Positions 27,603 through 37,007 of a stretch of 64,000 nucleotides of DNA are shown in pieces. Position numbers and translations under genes: made by a program. The stretch is from Bog-473 sp963706555. GTDB lineage: Bacteria > Actinomycetota > Acidimicrobiia > Acidimicrobiales > RAAP-2. The stretch covers positions 2,790,001 to 2,854,000 of the forward strand of contig OY970164.1 in assembly GCA_963706555.1 (NCBI GenBank), in the 5' to 3' direction. How positions within the stretch are numbered: position 1 is the first letter of the stretch; each line of letters opens with the position of its first letter. A model generated the notes under the pieces. It was not told the DNA's origin and made no database searches. It saw only the letters and a program-made list of their open reading frames with translations.

Positions 27603-28004
27603 TGAAAATCCACTCCTTCCCTGGCCAGATTTGACCCCTTATTCGGTGGTCATGGCCGGTGACTCTCTCGAGCCAGAGGGATTTCCAAATCTGTAATGGT
27701 GGTGCCCTCAGGGACAACAATAGCGCGCTGCGCTGCTGAAACGGAGATCGAAGGCGAAAAATCCGAATCCGGCCCTCGGATCGTGCCTGGCCTGGGCCTA
27801 CGCCAACTCTTCCGTCTGCCCTCTCGCCCGGCCCCGACCGACCCCGGCCGGCCCCGGCCGGCCCCGGCCCACCGACCAGCTCCCGCCAGACCGGGCCCAC
27901 CGAGGTCCCGCCAGAGCGGGCCCATCGACCGGTCCCCGCCAACCCCTGCCTGACTTCCCCAGCCGCTCGTCGCCCGGACCGCCATCCGCCATGTCCCCTA
28001 CCGC
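27603..28004. other. Gene-free stretch upstream of the cold-shock gene
   Basis: About 400 bases without a credible gene. The half next to the cold-shock gene is less GC-rich and presumably holds its promoter and a 5' leader, which is long in many cold-shock genes. The other half has low-complexity sequence: about three copies of a ten-base CCCCGGCCGG unit (27842-27870) and a 23-base direct repeat (27881-27903 and 27906-27928, two mismatches). Confidence 0.6.
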
Positions 28005-28400
28005 CTATCCGTCAGCGAGGCCGGCCTCCCATTCCCGTACGAGTCGGGCCGGCGCCAGGAGGCAGTAGCTCTCATAGATGATCTCGGCCATCTCCTCCCA
28101 GTCCGGCGGGTGGGGCAGGTCGATGTGCACACCTACCCACCCTTTGCTCCCGACGTACTTGGGGACGAAGAATCGGTCCGGGTCGGAGTTCACGAGGATC
28201 CCCTGGACGCCCTTCGGAGCCTTGACGGTCATCGACGTCTGATCCTCGGAAACGACGACGAACATCTTGTCGCGCACCCGAAATGCCGGGGACGTGTGGC
28301 CGCCGAAAGGCTTCTCCGTGGCCTCGGGCAACTCCATGCAGATGGCCCTGATCCGGGCCACCGCTGACTTGGGCCCTGTGTTTGCCCGCGGCCCAGCCAT
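28005..28400 (-). CDS. MmcQ/YjbR family protein
   Basis: A 131-residue protein of the MmcQ/YjbR family. Recognisable parts are the opening helix with MELPEATEKPFGGHTSPAFRV, then KMFVVVSEDQTSMTVKAP, DRFFVPKYVGSKGWVGVHID and a final helix EIIYESYCLLAP. The fold resembles a CyaY-type DNA-binding domain; the biological role is not settled. The start is ATG 28400. It lies downstream of, and on the same strand as, the SDR gene, 42 bases away. Confidence 0.85.
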   Translation of the reverse strand: MAGPRANTGPKSAVARIRAICMELPEATEKPFGGHTSPAFRVRDKMFVVVSEDQTSMTVKAPKGVQGILVNSDPDRFFVPKYVGSKGWVGVHIDLPHPPDWEEMAEIIYESYCLLAPARLVREWEAGLADG

Positions 28401-28442
28401 CAGACGGTCCGATCACGGGGGCGGCCGCCGGCGAGCATCAGT

Positions 28443-29354
28443 TCACTTCCGCTTGCCACCCATGTTCGCATTGGGAGCTGCCTTGGCCACCAGGTCGGGG
28501 ACGATCTTGCCCAGCTCGGCCGGGTCCCATCGGTCGCCTTTGTCGGCAGCCGGACCCTCGACCCATCCCTCGGCCACGCTGATGTGGTCACCTTGTACGT
28601 TGAAGACGCGGCCGGTGATCGATGCCGACTCCGGGCTGCCGAGCCAGACCACCAGGGGGGCGATATTGCCCGGGGCCAGCGGGTCGAACTGCTCGGGCTT
28701 CTTGGCCGACTCGTCGAATCCGCCCAGATTCTCGGTCATGCGGGTCAGTGCCGCCGGTGCGATTGCGTTCACGGTGACGCCGTAGCGGCCGAGCTCCATG
28801 GCCGAAATGACGGTGAAGGAGGCGATCCCCGCTTTGGCCGCTCCATAGTTCGTCTGCCCCACATTGCCGTAGATACCCGAGGGCGACGTCGTGTTGATGA
28901 CACGGGCATCGTTCGTCTCGCCGGCCTTTGTCCTGTTCCGCCAGTACTCAGCGGCGTGACGGGTCGGGGCGAACGTGCCCCGTAGATGGACTCGGATCAC
29001 GGCGTCCCACTCGTCGATGGTCATGTTGACGAGCATCCGGTCGCGGAGGATCCCGGCGTTGTTGACCAGGACGTCAATGGTTCCGAACGTGTCGATCGCC
29101 GTCTGAATGAGCCGGCCGGCGCCCTCGTAGTCCGAGACGTCGTCGCCATTGGCCACAGCTTCGCCACCCATGCCGCGGATCTCGTTGACGACCTCGCCGG
29201 CGGGTCCGGCCGAGCTCCCGGTCCCATCGATCTCCGCACCTAGGTCATTGACGACGATCTTGGCCCCCTGGCTGGCGAACTCGAGGGCGTGCTCACGCCC
29301 GATGCCCCGCCCCGCCCCGGTGATGACGACGACGCGCCCGTCACAAATACCCAT
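28443..29354 (-). CDS. Short-chain dehydrogenase/reductase
   Basis: A 303-residue NAD(P)-dependent oxidoreductase. The cofactor fold is VVVITGAGRGIGREHALEFA with VNDLG, the NAG motif is LVNNAGILRDR, and the active site is GIYGNVGQTNYGAAKAG (Tyr-x-x-x-Lys). It belongs to the group resembling the dehydrogenase part of peroxisomal multifunctional enzyme 2, acting on 3-hydroxyacyl-CoA or steroid-type substrates. A close paralogue is at 50952-51860. I chose ATG 29354 (MGICDGR) because AAGGAG lies upstream; ATG 29393 is less likely. Confidence 0.9.
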   Translation of the reverse strand: MGICDGRVVVITGAGRGIGREHALEFASQGAKIVVNDLGAEIDGTGSSAGPAGEVVNEIRGMGGEAVANGDDVSDYEGAGRLIQTAIDTFGTIDVLVNNAGILRDRMLVNMTIDEWDAVIRVHLRGTFAPTRHAAEYWRNRTKAGETNDARVINTTSPSGIYGNVGQTNYGAAKAGIASFTVISAMELGRYGVTVNAIAPAALTRMTENLGGFDESAKKPEQFDPLAPGNIAPLVVWLGSPESASITGRVFNVQGDHISVAEGWVEGPAADKGDRWDPAELGKIVPDLVAKAAPNANMGGKRK

Positions 29355-29528
29355 GGTTGCTTTCTCCTTAATGTTCGCGATGTCCTGTGTCACGCCCGGG
29401 CTCGATACCGGCCCGGCAAGAGGTCCTCGTATCCTCGCGCGAGAGCGGCGGGGTGAAATCTAGGTTGCGTGGGCGCTAGAGGTGGGCCACCGCTCCGCCC
29501 ACTGCCCGCCCTGAGCCGCGCCCGACCC

Positions 29529-29570
29529 GCCTGCCTCCCCGCCTGCCTCCCCGCCTGCCTCCCCGCCTGC
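29529..29570. repeat. Tandem 12-base repeat
   Basis: Three exact copies of GCCTGCCTCCCC (29529-29540, 29541-29552, 29553-29564) and the first six bases of a fourth. It lies in the gap between the acyl-CoA dehydrogenase stop and the SDR start, on no coding frame, and looks like slippage sequence. Confidence 0.8.
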
Positions 29571-29612
29571 AGCGCCAGCCCCCATCGCCCCCTTGGCCGG
29601 AAGCCGCCTCCG

Positions 29613-30971
29613 TCAGGCGTTCTTCGGCAGCTCGGAGAACGGCGTCACCCGATCGTTGTTCGGCTCCTTGGGGAGCCCCAGCACGCGCTCACCGATGATG
29701 TTGCGTTGTACCTGGTCAGTGCCGCCATAGATAGACGGAGCCTGCGCAAACAGCGCCATCTCCGTGATGCCCCCGACGAAAGGATTCCCGACGATCTTGG
29801 CCAAGCCAGCCTTCTCGTCGGTCTCGTAGGCATGCAGCATCCCGGCCGGGCCGGCAATCCGCAGCCCGAGATCACGGGTCAGCCTCACGATCTGGCTCAT
29901 CGACAGCTTCGCCACATTCGGCATGCCCGGGATGTCACCACCCCTTTCCTTGATCGCTTTGACCCGTAGTCCGTTGAACCGCCCCAGCTCGCCCAAGGTG
30001 TACAGGCGGACCAGATCCTGTCGGACGCCGGCATCCTTGTTGGCCCCGTTGAACTGGGCCATGCGGATAAGGAGACCCGCCCCACCCCGCATCACGCTCA
30101 TCAGGCCGCCGCCGTCCTCGCCACCATCCTTCGCGGTTTCGCTCCGCTTTGCGGCCCGGGGGCGCTTCCTCTCGACGAAGTCGCCTACCCGCTTTCCCAG
30201 AGCGCCGGCCACGGTTCCGGGCTGTGCCGAATCGCCGCCCGCTGCGTTGCCCCCACCCGACCCCAATCCGGCCCGCTCGTTCATCAATGTCGTGTTCGCA
30301 GCTGCCCATCCGTTGTTGACCCCGCCGATGAGCGCGGAGTCAGCGACCCGAGCGTCGGTGAGGAAGACCTCGTTGAAGAGCGCGTGACCGGTCATCTCTC
30401 TCAGGGGACGTACGTCGACACCGTCTTGGAGCATCTCGAACGCGAAATAGGAGATGCCCGCGTGCTTGGGCACACTGGAGTCGGTGCGGGCTAACAACAT
30501 GCCCAGATCCGCAGACTGTCCGCCCGAGGTCCACACCTTTTGGCCGTTGATGATCCACTCGTCGCCGTCCCGCACCGCCCTCGTCTGCAGGCCGGCCAGG
30601 TCGGATCCCGCCTGTGGTTCGCTGAAGAGTTGGCACCAGCCTTTTTGTCCGGTGACGATCTCGCGGACGTACTTTTCGACCTGCTCCTGGGTGCCATGGG
30701 TGGCAATTGTCGGAGCGGCGAGGAGGAGGCCCAGCCCCGCCGGAGCCCCGAGTGCCCCGAAACTTGAAATTTCCTGGGCGACCAGCACCGCGTCGGCGCG
30801 GGCCATGCCTCTCCCGTATGCGTTCTCAGGGAGCCCGGGTGCGGACCAGCCCGCGAGGCCCAGGCGATCCCACCATTCGCTGACGGTGAGGTCCGGATCC
30901 CAGTTCTTGTCCAACCAGGCCCTCAGCTCACTTAGGAGCTCGTCCGTCGATAGATCGATGGTCTCGGTCAT
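29613..30971 (-). CDS. Acyl-CoA dehydrogenase
   Basis: A 452-residue FAD enzyme that oxidises an acyl-CoA to the 2-enoyl-CoA. FAD and substrate motifs are CQLFSEPQAGSDLAG, WIINGQKVWTSGG, and QAPSIYGGTDQVQRNIIGERVLG. Two oddities: the usual catalytic Glu of YEGT is Gly (YGGT), as in several actinobacterial FadE proteins where the base is elsewhere or in a partner subunit; and about 60 residues rich in Gly, Ala, Lys and Arg (around 250-310) are inserted before RQDLVRLY. The start ATG 30971 follows GGGAGGA. It is probably transcribed with the SDR behind it. Confidence 0.88.
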   Translation of the reverse strand: MTETIDLSTDELLSELRAWLDKNWDPDLTVSEWWDRLGLAGWSAPGLPENAYGRGMARADAVLVAQEISSFGALGAPAGLGLLLAAPTIATHGTQEQVEKYVREIVTGQKGWCQLFSEPQAGSDLAGLQTRAVRDGDEWIINGQKVWTSGGQSADLGMLLARTDSSVPKHAGISYFAFEMLQDGVDVRPLREMTGHALFNEVFLTDARVADSALIGGVNNGWAAANTTLMNERAGLGSGGGNAAGGDSAQPGTVAGALGKRVGDFVERKRPRAAKRSETAKDGGEDGGGLMSVMRGGAGLLIRMAQFNGANKDAGVRQDLVRLYTLGELGRFNGLRVKAIKERGGDIPGMPNVAKLSMSQIVRLTRDLGLRIAGPAGMLHAYETDEKAGLAKIVGNPFVGGITEMALFAQAPSIYGGTDQVQRNIIGERVLGLPKEPNNDRVTPFSELPKNA

Positions 30972-31097
30972 GTTCGGTCCTCCCAGATAATGCTGCGAAA
31001 CTATCGGGTGCGTCCCCGTTCGGGCGACTCGGTACACATCGGTGCCCGCGCCGCCTCACGTCGGTCAGCGACAAGAATTGTCGTCGGCGGTCCGTCG

Positions 31098-31931
31098 ATG
31101 AGAGTGGAGAATGGCCCGGTGACCTTCACTGTGGACGACATCGAGCGCCTGTTAGCTTCAGGAGCGGTTCGGCCGGTTGAGGTCGGGTTGGGGGGACGTT
31201 CGACGATGCCCTACTCGCAGCTCGATCACGCTCTTCAGACGGCGTCAGTCTTGCGGGCGCAGGCGCCCGAGGACGAGGAGCTTGCCGTGGCCGGGTTGGT
31301 GCACGACGTCGGCCACCTGGTGGCGGGGGTGGGCGATGCCGAGCACGCCGAAGCTGGTGCGGCAGCAGTGCGGGCGGCGTTGGGGGAGCGGGTAGCCGGG
31401 TTGGTGGGACTGCACGTTGAGGCGAAGCGGTATCTCGTGGCGCGCCATGAGGCGTACGGGGGAACGCTGGCCGCGGACAGCGTTGCGTCGCTGGGGCTCC
31501 AGGGCGGACCTATGCAACCGATCGAGCAGATCGCGTTCGAACGGTTGCCATACGCGGAAGATGCGCTCGTCCTCCGCCGGGCCGACGAGAGCGGGAAGGT
31601 TGACGGGCTCGCCGTCCTAGGACTGAGTGACTGGATGCCGATCGTGCGTCGTGTATCGCAGTCGGCGCGCGGAGCCCCGGCTACTGAGACATCGGCGGTG
31701 CGGCGCTGTCGTTGGCTCAGCTGGTCTTTCGCCTCGTCCACAACGGCGAGGGACGCGAGGCCATCACGCGACCGCTCGGCCCGAGGAATCGCAGAATCCC
31801 ATTGGCGTTCCCCTTCACCTGCCATTTTCCCTCATGGACTCGATGATGGTGATGGTCGCACAGCGTCACCAGATTGGAGAGATCGGTCGTTCCTTGGTCA
31901 GCCCAATGCACGATGTGGTGGACATCGGTGA
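31098..31931 (+). CDS. HD-domain protein
   Basis: A protein with an HD metal site: SQLDHALQTA, then VAGLVHDVGHLVAG (HD pair), HVEAKRYL and HEAYGG. This matches small HD-domain oxygenases or hydrolases of the PhnZ-like group, which usually have 180-200 residues. The core ends near residue 190 (VLGLSDWMPIVRRV). The remaining 85 residues are Arg/Ser-rich, overlap the end of the HNH gene on the other strand by 215 bases and look non-native. A stop in another frame at 31685-31687 would end the protein as expected if one base is missing near GCGCGC (31664-31670). Confidence 0.7.
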   Translation: MRVENGPVTFTVDDIERLLASGAVRPVEVGLGGRSTMPYSQLDHALQTASVLRAQAPEDEELAVAGLVHDVGHLVAGVGDAEHAEAGAAAVRAALGERVAGLVGLHVEAKRYLVARHEAYGGTLAADSVASLGLQGGPMQPIEQIAFERLPYAEDALVLRRADESGKVDGLAVLGLSDWMPIVRRVSQSARGAPATETSAVRRCRWLSWSFASSTTARDARPSRDRSARGIAESHWRSPSPAIFPHGLDDGDGRTASPDWRDRSFLGQPNARCGGHR

Positions 31932-32901
31932 AGGTGTTGTTGGAGCAACTGGGGAATCTGCACCGTCGATCGCGCCGCTGGACTTCATGCCGCTGTGCCT
32001 GAGTGGCGAACCGCTTGGAGCGACCCTCGAACATTGTGTGACCGAATGCATCATCGAGCGCCAAGGCGACAGAGGCGTCGCAACCGATGCGTCGGATGGC
32101 CTCACCGCTCAGGAGACCCATCCGCTCGATCTCGGCCCGGCCGGTGCCGCCCTGCAGGAGGGCGAGATCCGTGTGGGCGATCACAAGGAATTTCGACCCG
32201 GATCGGAACGGCGACGGTCGGGGTTCGTCTCCGTCTCCGTCTCCGCCCACGCCGTCGTCGCCCGACACGGATCCGCTTCGGCGACGGCCGCCGCGCGTCC
32301 GACAGAGGTCCACGAGCGCATCAGCCAGGCGCTGGTCATAGCGGGTCTCACCGTCCGAGGGGAAGGCGTGAGCTCGATCGGCGATTGCAGCACGCACCAG
32401 GGCGTACGCATCCTCGGTCAGCTGCGCGGTGATCGAACGCCGGACATCGTTGAATCGCAGGTACCGGTTCTCGTGTCGAGACTCAGACTCCTCGTCACCC
32501 GGCTCCCGGTCGGCGCGGACGAGGTCGGCAATCTGACGAACCGTGCACTCCTCGGCCTGTCGGAGGATGGATGCGTCCGTCTCGGGTGTGGCGATCTCGA
32601 CCGCAGCCCGAACCTTGTCGAAGCTGAGCGCGCCCACGCGAAGGCCTTGGGCCAGGTGCGGGAGGTCCCACAGCTTCTCAGCCACATGAGACCAGACCCG
32701 ACCGGTCCCCTCGGCGACGCCGAGGCGCTGGGCGACCCAGGCGCCGGACGACGTTGCTCCTTCAGCTCGCCACGCCCCTCGGCGATCCAGCTCTCCGACG
32801 GCCGACAGCAGGGTCCCCAGTGCCGATGCGATCACGCGGCCGAGCCGTTCGGCCTCGTCCATCAGGTCGGCCGTCGATGTCTTTTCAACTACGAGCTCCA
32901 T
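31717..32901 (-). CDS. DUF222/HNH endonuclease-domain protein (13E12-type)
   Basis: A 394-residue protein with an N-terminal helical DUF222 region (to about residue 250) and a C-terminal HNH nuclease domain: CRFPSCSNNTFTDVHHIVHW, then LVTLCDHHHHRVHEG. The two Cys-x-x-x-x-Cys/His positions would bind zinc and HH is the catalytic pair. Such 13E12-repeat proteins are multicopy in many actinobacteria and behave like selfish or exchangeable genes; their biological role is unclear. The start is ATG 32901. No terminal repeats or flanking target duplications are visible. Confidence 0.85.
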   Translation of the reverse strand: MELVVEKTSTADLMDEAERLGRVIASALGTLLSAVGELDRRGAWRAEGATSSGAWVAQRLGVAEGTGRVWSHVAEKLWDLPHLAQGLRVGALSFDKVRAAVEIATPETDASILRQAEECTVRQIADLVRADREPGDEESESRHENRYLRFNDVRRSITAQLTEDAYALVRAAIADRAHAFPSDGETRYDQRLADALVDLCRTRGGRRRSGSVSGDDGVGGDGDGDEPRPSPFRSGSKFLVIAHTDLALLQGGTGRAEIERMGLLSGEAIRRIGCDASVALALDDAFGHTMFEGRSKRFATQAQRHEVQRRDRRCRFPSCSNNTFTDVHHIVHWADQGTTDLSNLVTLCDHHHHRVHEGKWQVKGNANGILRFLGPSGRVMASRPSPLWTRRKTS

Positions 32902-32977
32902 GCCAAGGAAAGGTTGCGCCTTGACCAGGAATGTGCGATGCCGGCCGATCGATCTGCCGGTCAGCCGGTTTGGATGG

Positions 32978-34441
32978 TCAGCTGGCTTGGCTCACCGAGC
33001 TCATGTTGAAGTCGGGGATGCGGAGCGGCGGCATGATGCACCGGTTGAGGTACTCGCCCAGCTCCCGACCCAGCGCACGCACGCTCGTCCCGACCTCGGT
33101 AACCCGTGCCAACAGGTCGACCGGGCTCTCATTGAATCGAAAGTTGTTGGCTGCCCCTACGACCGCTCCGTTTTCGATCACGTAGACGCCGTCTCGCGTC
33201 AGACCGGTGAGCAGCGCCGTGGCCGGGTCAACTTCTCGGATGTACCACAGGCAGGTCAATAGAAGTCCCCGTTCGGTGCGGGCCACCATGTCGTCGACCG
33301 TCCCACCGCCACCACCGCCGCCGCCCGTCCGCAATATCAGGTTGTCGATGTACGGGGCGACGTCGACGCCCGAACGGGCAGCTCCGGCGCGGTGATAGCG
33401 AAGGTGGGCGAGATACCCATCCTCGATCCACGCCACCCGTTCCAACGGCAGCGCGTTGTCGAAGACAGACGACTCCGAGTCCGACGATCCGGCGGCGACG
33501 AACGGCAGGCACTCGACGCCGGACTCGAACGGATCGCTGTAGAGCGTGAATGGCACATCGCTCAGCCGCTCGCCGACTTTCGTGCGACCGCCTGCGCCTG
33601 CGCCCGCGTCTGCGTCTGCCGCCGCCGAGGCGGAAAACACCGTTCGACCGTCTTCAGCATCCTGGCCGCCCATTCCGTAGAAGAAGAGCGAGCCCATCAT
33701 GTCGGCGACGCCCGACGGCGGAAGGATCACCTCGTAGCGTCCGGCGTCGAGCGAAATCGAGCGCGACGCCCACGCCAGTCGTCGCCACAATTCTTCTTCC
33801 ATCTCGCCGAAAGAGATCCCGCCGATCTGTTCGGCGCCCACGCCGGTCCACGCCGAACGGACTCCGTCACGTGATCGCCCGACCAGGTTGACGGCGCCGG
33901 TCGGCTGCGCGTACGACATGCGCACCCCGGTCGAGCTTCCGAGATACAGCGTCGACACCCCGTATTCCGCAAACCCCGCCAGCACCACGTCGTCCGCCGC
34001 CGCCCGCCGGAATGCGGACGACAGTCCCGAGAGCACGTCGCCCAACACCGACAGGTCTGTCTCGACCGGTGCACGTCCGTAGGCCAACGACGCCGCGCCC
34101 CCGCCCGCACGTGCGGCGCCCATCCCGTCGACCAATGTGGACGCATCTTCGGCTGGCGGCGCTCCGCGCGCATCCGTCAACGCGGCCGACACCATCTGTT
34201 CCACATCGACCACACCACTGCGCCGTGACACCCCGACTGATGGTGACGACCCAGGCGCGACAACGACCAATGCGATGACGGTGACTGAACGGTCCCGGCG
34301 AACTCCATTGGTCGTCGTCGTGTTCAGCGCGAAGCGCACATCGGCGTGACTCGTCTCGTCGACCAGCACGATGCAGCCGTCGGCTCCATCGCGCGCGGCA
34401 GTGGCAAGCGCCAGCTCGACCACCGCCTGCGCCTCGATCAT
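32978..34441 (-). CDS. pmbA: TldE/PmbA family metalloprotease subunit
   Basis: A 487-residue partner of TldD. TldE lacks the HExxxH zinc site, as here, and forms a heterodimer with TldD that trims peptides such as modified RiPPs and unfolded chains. The family is recognised by GVGAEQIGGISFGEMEEELWRR, YEVILPPSGVADMM, and CLWYIREVDPATALLTGLTRDGVY near the end, with FNESPVDLL. Low-complexity inserts are present: an Ala/Asp/Gly stretch near residue 280 and a run of nine Gly near residue 385. The start overlaps the tldD stop by ATGA (34438-34441). Confidence 0.88.
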   Translation of the reverse strand: MIEAQAVVELALATAARDGADGCIVLVDETSHADVRFALNTTTTNGVRRDRSVTVIALVVVAPGSSPSVGVSRRSGVVDVEQMVSAALTDARGAPPAEDASTLVDGMGAARAGGGAASLAYGRAPVETDLSVLGDVLSGLSSAFRRAAADDVVLAGFAEYGVSTLYLGSSTGVRMSYAQPTGAVNLVGRSRDGVRSAWTGVGAEQIGGISFGEMEEELWRRLAWASRSISLDAGRYEVILPPSGVADMMGSLFFYGMGGQDAEDGRTVFSASAAADADAGAGAGGRTKVGERLSDVPFTLYSDPFESGVECLPFVAAGSSDSESSVFDNALPLERVAWIEDGYLAHLRYHRAGAARSGVDVAPYIDNLILRTGGGGGGGGTVDDMVARTERGLLLTCLWYIREVDPATALLTGLTRDGVYVIENGAVVGAANNFRFNESPVDLLARVTEVGTSVRALGRELGEYLNRCIMPPLRIPDFNMSSVSQAS

Positions 34442-35739
34442 CGTCCCGCCTCTTCACGCGCGTTGAGCACGCGCACGCCACGGACGAGAACCGACGGACA
34501 CCCGTGGCTTACTGGCGCCACCTGTCCCGGTTGTCCCTTGCCGCAGTTGAATGCGCCGCCGAGGACGTAGGTCGAACGGCCGCCGACGGCCTCCATCGAT
34601 CCCCAAAATTCGGTCGTCGTGGCTTGATACGCCACGTCCTTCACCTGCCCTGCCAGCTTGCCACCCTCGATCTTGAAGAACCGTTGGCCGGTGAACTGGA
34701 AGTTGTAGCGCTGCATGTCGATGGACCAACTCTTGTCGCCCACGATGTACAGCCCACGCTCGACGCCGCTGATCAGCTCGTCCGTCGTCGGCCCATCGCC
34801 GCTGTTGCCGCTGCTTTTGCCGCTGCCCTTGCCGGTCGCAGGCGCCAACGAGACATTCGCCATCCGCTGGATCGGCACGTGCAGCGGCGAGTCGGCGAAG
34901 GCACATCCGTTGGACGGCCCCAATTTCATGCTGGCAGCGATGGAGCGGTCGAGCTGATATCCCACGAGCACGCCGTCACGGACAAGATCGAAGGACTGTC
35001 CCGCCACACCTTCGCTGTCGATCGCGACCGTCGCCAGTCCATGCGCAACCGTGCGATCACCTGTCACGTGCATGACCGGCGAGCCGTAGACGAGCGTACC
35101 CAACTGATCGAATGTGGCGAAGGACGTGCCGGCATACGCCGCCTCGTACCCGACGGCGCGGTCGAGCTCGGTCGCATGGCCGATCGACTCGTGAATGGTC
35201 AGCCACAGATTGGAGGGATCAATGACGAGGTCGTACGTGCCCGCATCGACCGAAGGGGAGCGCAACTTCTCGGCCAGGTATTCGGGCATGCGGGCCAACT
35301 CGTCATCCCAGTCCCATCCGCCACCGTCCGCGCCGCCGCCGCCGCCACTGACACGGCCGTCGTCGCCACCGCCAGCCGATCCCGTCAGGTATTCCCACCC
35401 ACGCCCGACGGGTGGGGCCAACGAACGCATGGTCTCGAAGCCGTCGTCGCCGAGGGCGAGCGCCTCCATCTGCGGGTGCAACCGGACGCGCCGCTGCGTG
35501 GCGCGTGTCCCGCTCAGGTCGGCCAGGTACGTCTCCTCACCCACGCTGAGCACCTGCGCGGTGACGTGCGAGACGGCTTCGTGCGCCAGCAGTCGGCGGC
35601 TCCACTCCTCGAGCAGCGCCACCTTGTCCGCCAGCGGCACCGTGACCGGATCGATGGCGAACGCACTCGTCCACGTGACCTCGCCGTGCGAGGGCTCGGG
35701 GGCAAGTTCGATCCGCCCACCGCCGGCGCGCGCCGTCAC
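34438..35739 (-). CDS. tldD: TldD metalloprotease, main part
   Basis: The catalytic subunit of the TldD/TldE protease, minus its first 90 residues, which lie in another frame (35736-36014). The zinc site HESIGHATELDR is visible, followed by DLVRDGVLVGYQLDR and FKIEGGKLAGQVKDVAYQ. Two Gly/Ser-rich inserts (about residues 120-140 and 300-315) make it longer than usual. As it stands it could start at GTG 35739, overlapping the first part by four bases. Adding one G to the GGGG run at 35739-35742 joins the two into a 525-residue TldD, which I consider the true gene. Confidence 0.87.
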   Translation of the reverse strand: MTARAGGGRIELAPEPSHGEVTWTSAFAIDPVTVPLADKVALLEEWSRRLLAHEAVSHVTAQVLSVGEETYLADLSGTRATQRRVRLHPQMEALALGDDGFETMRSLAPPVGRGWEYLTGSAGGGDDGRVSGGGGGADGGGWDWDDELARMPEYLAEKLRSPSVDAGTYDLVIDPSNLWLTIHESIGHATELDRAVGYEAAYAGTSFATFDQLGTLVYGSPVMHVTGDRTVAHGLATVAIDSEGVAGQSFDLVRDGVLVGYQLDRSIAASMKLGPSNGCAFADSPLHVPIQRMANVSLAPATGKGSGKSSGNSGDGPTTDELISGVERGLYIVGDKSWSIDMQRYNFQFTGQRFFKIEGGKLAGQVKDVAYQATTTEFWGSMEAVGGRSTYVLGGAFNCGKGQPGQVAPVSHGCPSVLVRGVRVLNAREEAGR

Positions 35740-36014
35740 CCCGCGGTGTCTATGGCGCTTCGGACGAGGTTGGCCGCCTCAGTGGGGCTGACGTCGACCG
35801 TGGCGGCGAACCCGACTGCGCCATCGACCACCACGCGCACGCCCATGCCGAATTCGGTGTCGTCAGAGGAGCCCTCGGGCGCGGCATCGCGGAGCCGCAC
35901 GCGTTGGGAGCGGATGCGCTCGACCCGCAGCTCTGCGTTCGTGCACCCGCCGGCGCTCGCCGTCGAGAGCGCGGCGTCGGTCAGTGCGGCCAGGTCGTCG
36001 GCGGGAAGTGGCAT
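35736..36014 (-). CDS. tldD: TldD, N-terminal part split off by a frameshift
   Basis: A 92-residue frame matching the first domain of TldD: ALSTASAGGCTNAELRVERI, then GMGVRVVVDGAVGFAATVDV and AANLVRSAIDTA. By itself it is not a known protein. It ends at TGA 35736-35738 where the next frame begins. Its ATG (36014) overlaps the stop of the oxidoreductase gene (TGATG). A missing G in a G-run beside CGCGG is the simplest cause of the split; a true two-gene arrangement with GTGA coupling is possible but would be odd for this family. Confidence 0.8.
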   Translation of the reverse strand: MPLPADDLAALTDAALSTASAGGCTNAELRVERIRSQRVRLRDAAPEGSSDDTEFGMGVRVVVDGAVGFAATVDVSPTEAANLVRSAIDTAG

Positions 36015-37007
36015 CAGCCCGGGACCTCAGTCGGTTGGCGGATGGGAAGGCCGGCCGCCACGTAGGTCGCATCGATGAGCTCCATGGTGCGGATGGCGTC
36101 GACCGCGGTCGTCGGGAACGGCGCACCGTCCTCGACGGCGGCAGCGAAGGCCTCGAGTTGATAGTCGTACGTGGCGCGCCGCGAGAACTTCTCGCGCCGC
36201 GTGCCCGACGCCGTCTCGATCCGGACGCGATGGCCGTACTGCGGCGCGAACGGGTTGAAGACCTTGAGCGTCCCCTCGCTCCCGACGACCTCGGCGTGCA
36301 TGCGGAGCACCGAGGACGAGAACATCGAGCATCGCACGTGGGCCGTGCCGCCTTCGGGGAGGGAGAAACGCGCATCCATGGCGCGGTCGACGCCAGGGGA
36401 CGACAGCTTGGCCGACGCGCTGGTCACCCTCGGCCCCGCGGCCAAAAGGCGCAACAGCGAAATCGGGTAGCAGCCCATATCCATCATGGCCCCGCCGGCC
36501 AGATCGAGCTGGTAGCGGATGTCGCCCCGTTTGGCCATGGGCGCAGCGAAGGCGATCTCGATCTCCTTGATGATGCCGAGCTCGCCCGACTGCACGATCT
36601 CCACCAGTCGCCGCGTCAGCGGGTGGTACTCATAGTGGAACGCTTCCATCACGACGAGTCCCGGGTGGGCCGCTGCCGCCTCGGCCACGTGTCGCGCCTC
36701 ATCTGCGTTGGCCGTGAACGGCTTTTCGCACAGCACATGCTTGCCCGCATTGAGCGACGCGATCGTCCAGTGGCCATGCAGACCGTTCGGGAGGGGGTTG
36801 TAGATCGCATCGACCTCGGGGTCGGCCAGCAGGTCCTCGTAGGAGTCGGCGACGCGTCGAATCTTGTGTTTCTTGGCGAAGGATCGAGCCCGCTCGCTGT
36901 CGCGGGCCGCCACCGAGACGACCTCGACCCGACCGGTCCGGTGCGCCGGCTTGATCGAGCGCGCCCGGGGCGATGTTGGCGGCCCCGAGGACCCCGATCC
37001 TCAGCAT
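36014..37007 (-). CDS. Gfo/Idh/MocA family oxidoreductase, frameshifted
   Basis: An NAD(P)-dependent sugar- or polyol-type dehydrogenase of about 330 residues after repair. It begins MLRIGVLGAANIAPGA (nucleotide fold), then after a break at 36957-36966 continues SIKPAHRTGRVEVVSVAARD and has the family's NPLPNGLHGHW and CEKPFTANADEARH (the E-K-P motif) and YPISLLR. Dropping one base from GGCGCGCTCG (minus strand) gives the family spacing IAP-x-x-x-IKP. It is the first gene of an operon with tldD and pmbA, which is not a usual partnership. Confidence 0.87.

Noticed and set aside
27842..27928. GC-rich repeats as a gene or structured RNA
   Set aside because: Frames through them give only Pro/Arg/Gly-rich low-complexity products, and the pairing is what any CCGG-rich stretch would show.
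31717..32901. Complete mobile element around the HNH gene
   Set aside because: No terminal inverted repeats, target duplication or transposase are visible; only the gene family suggests mobility.
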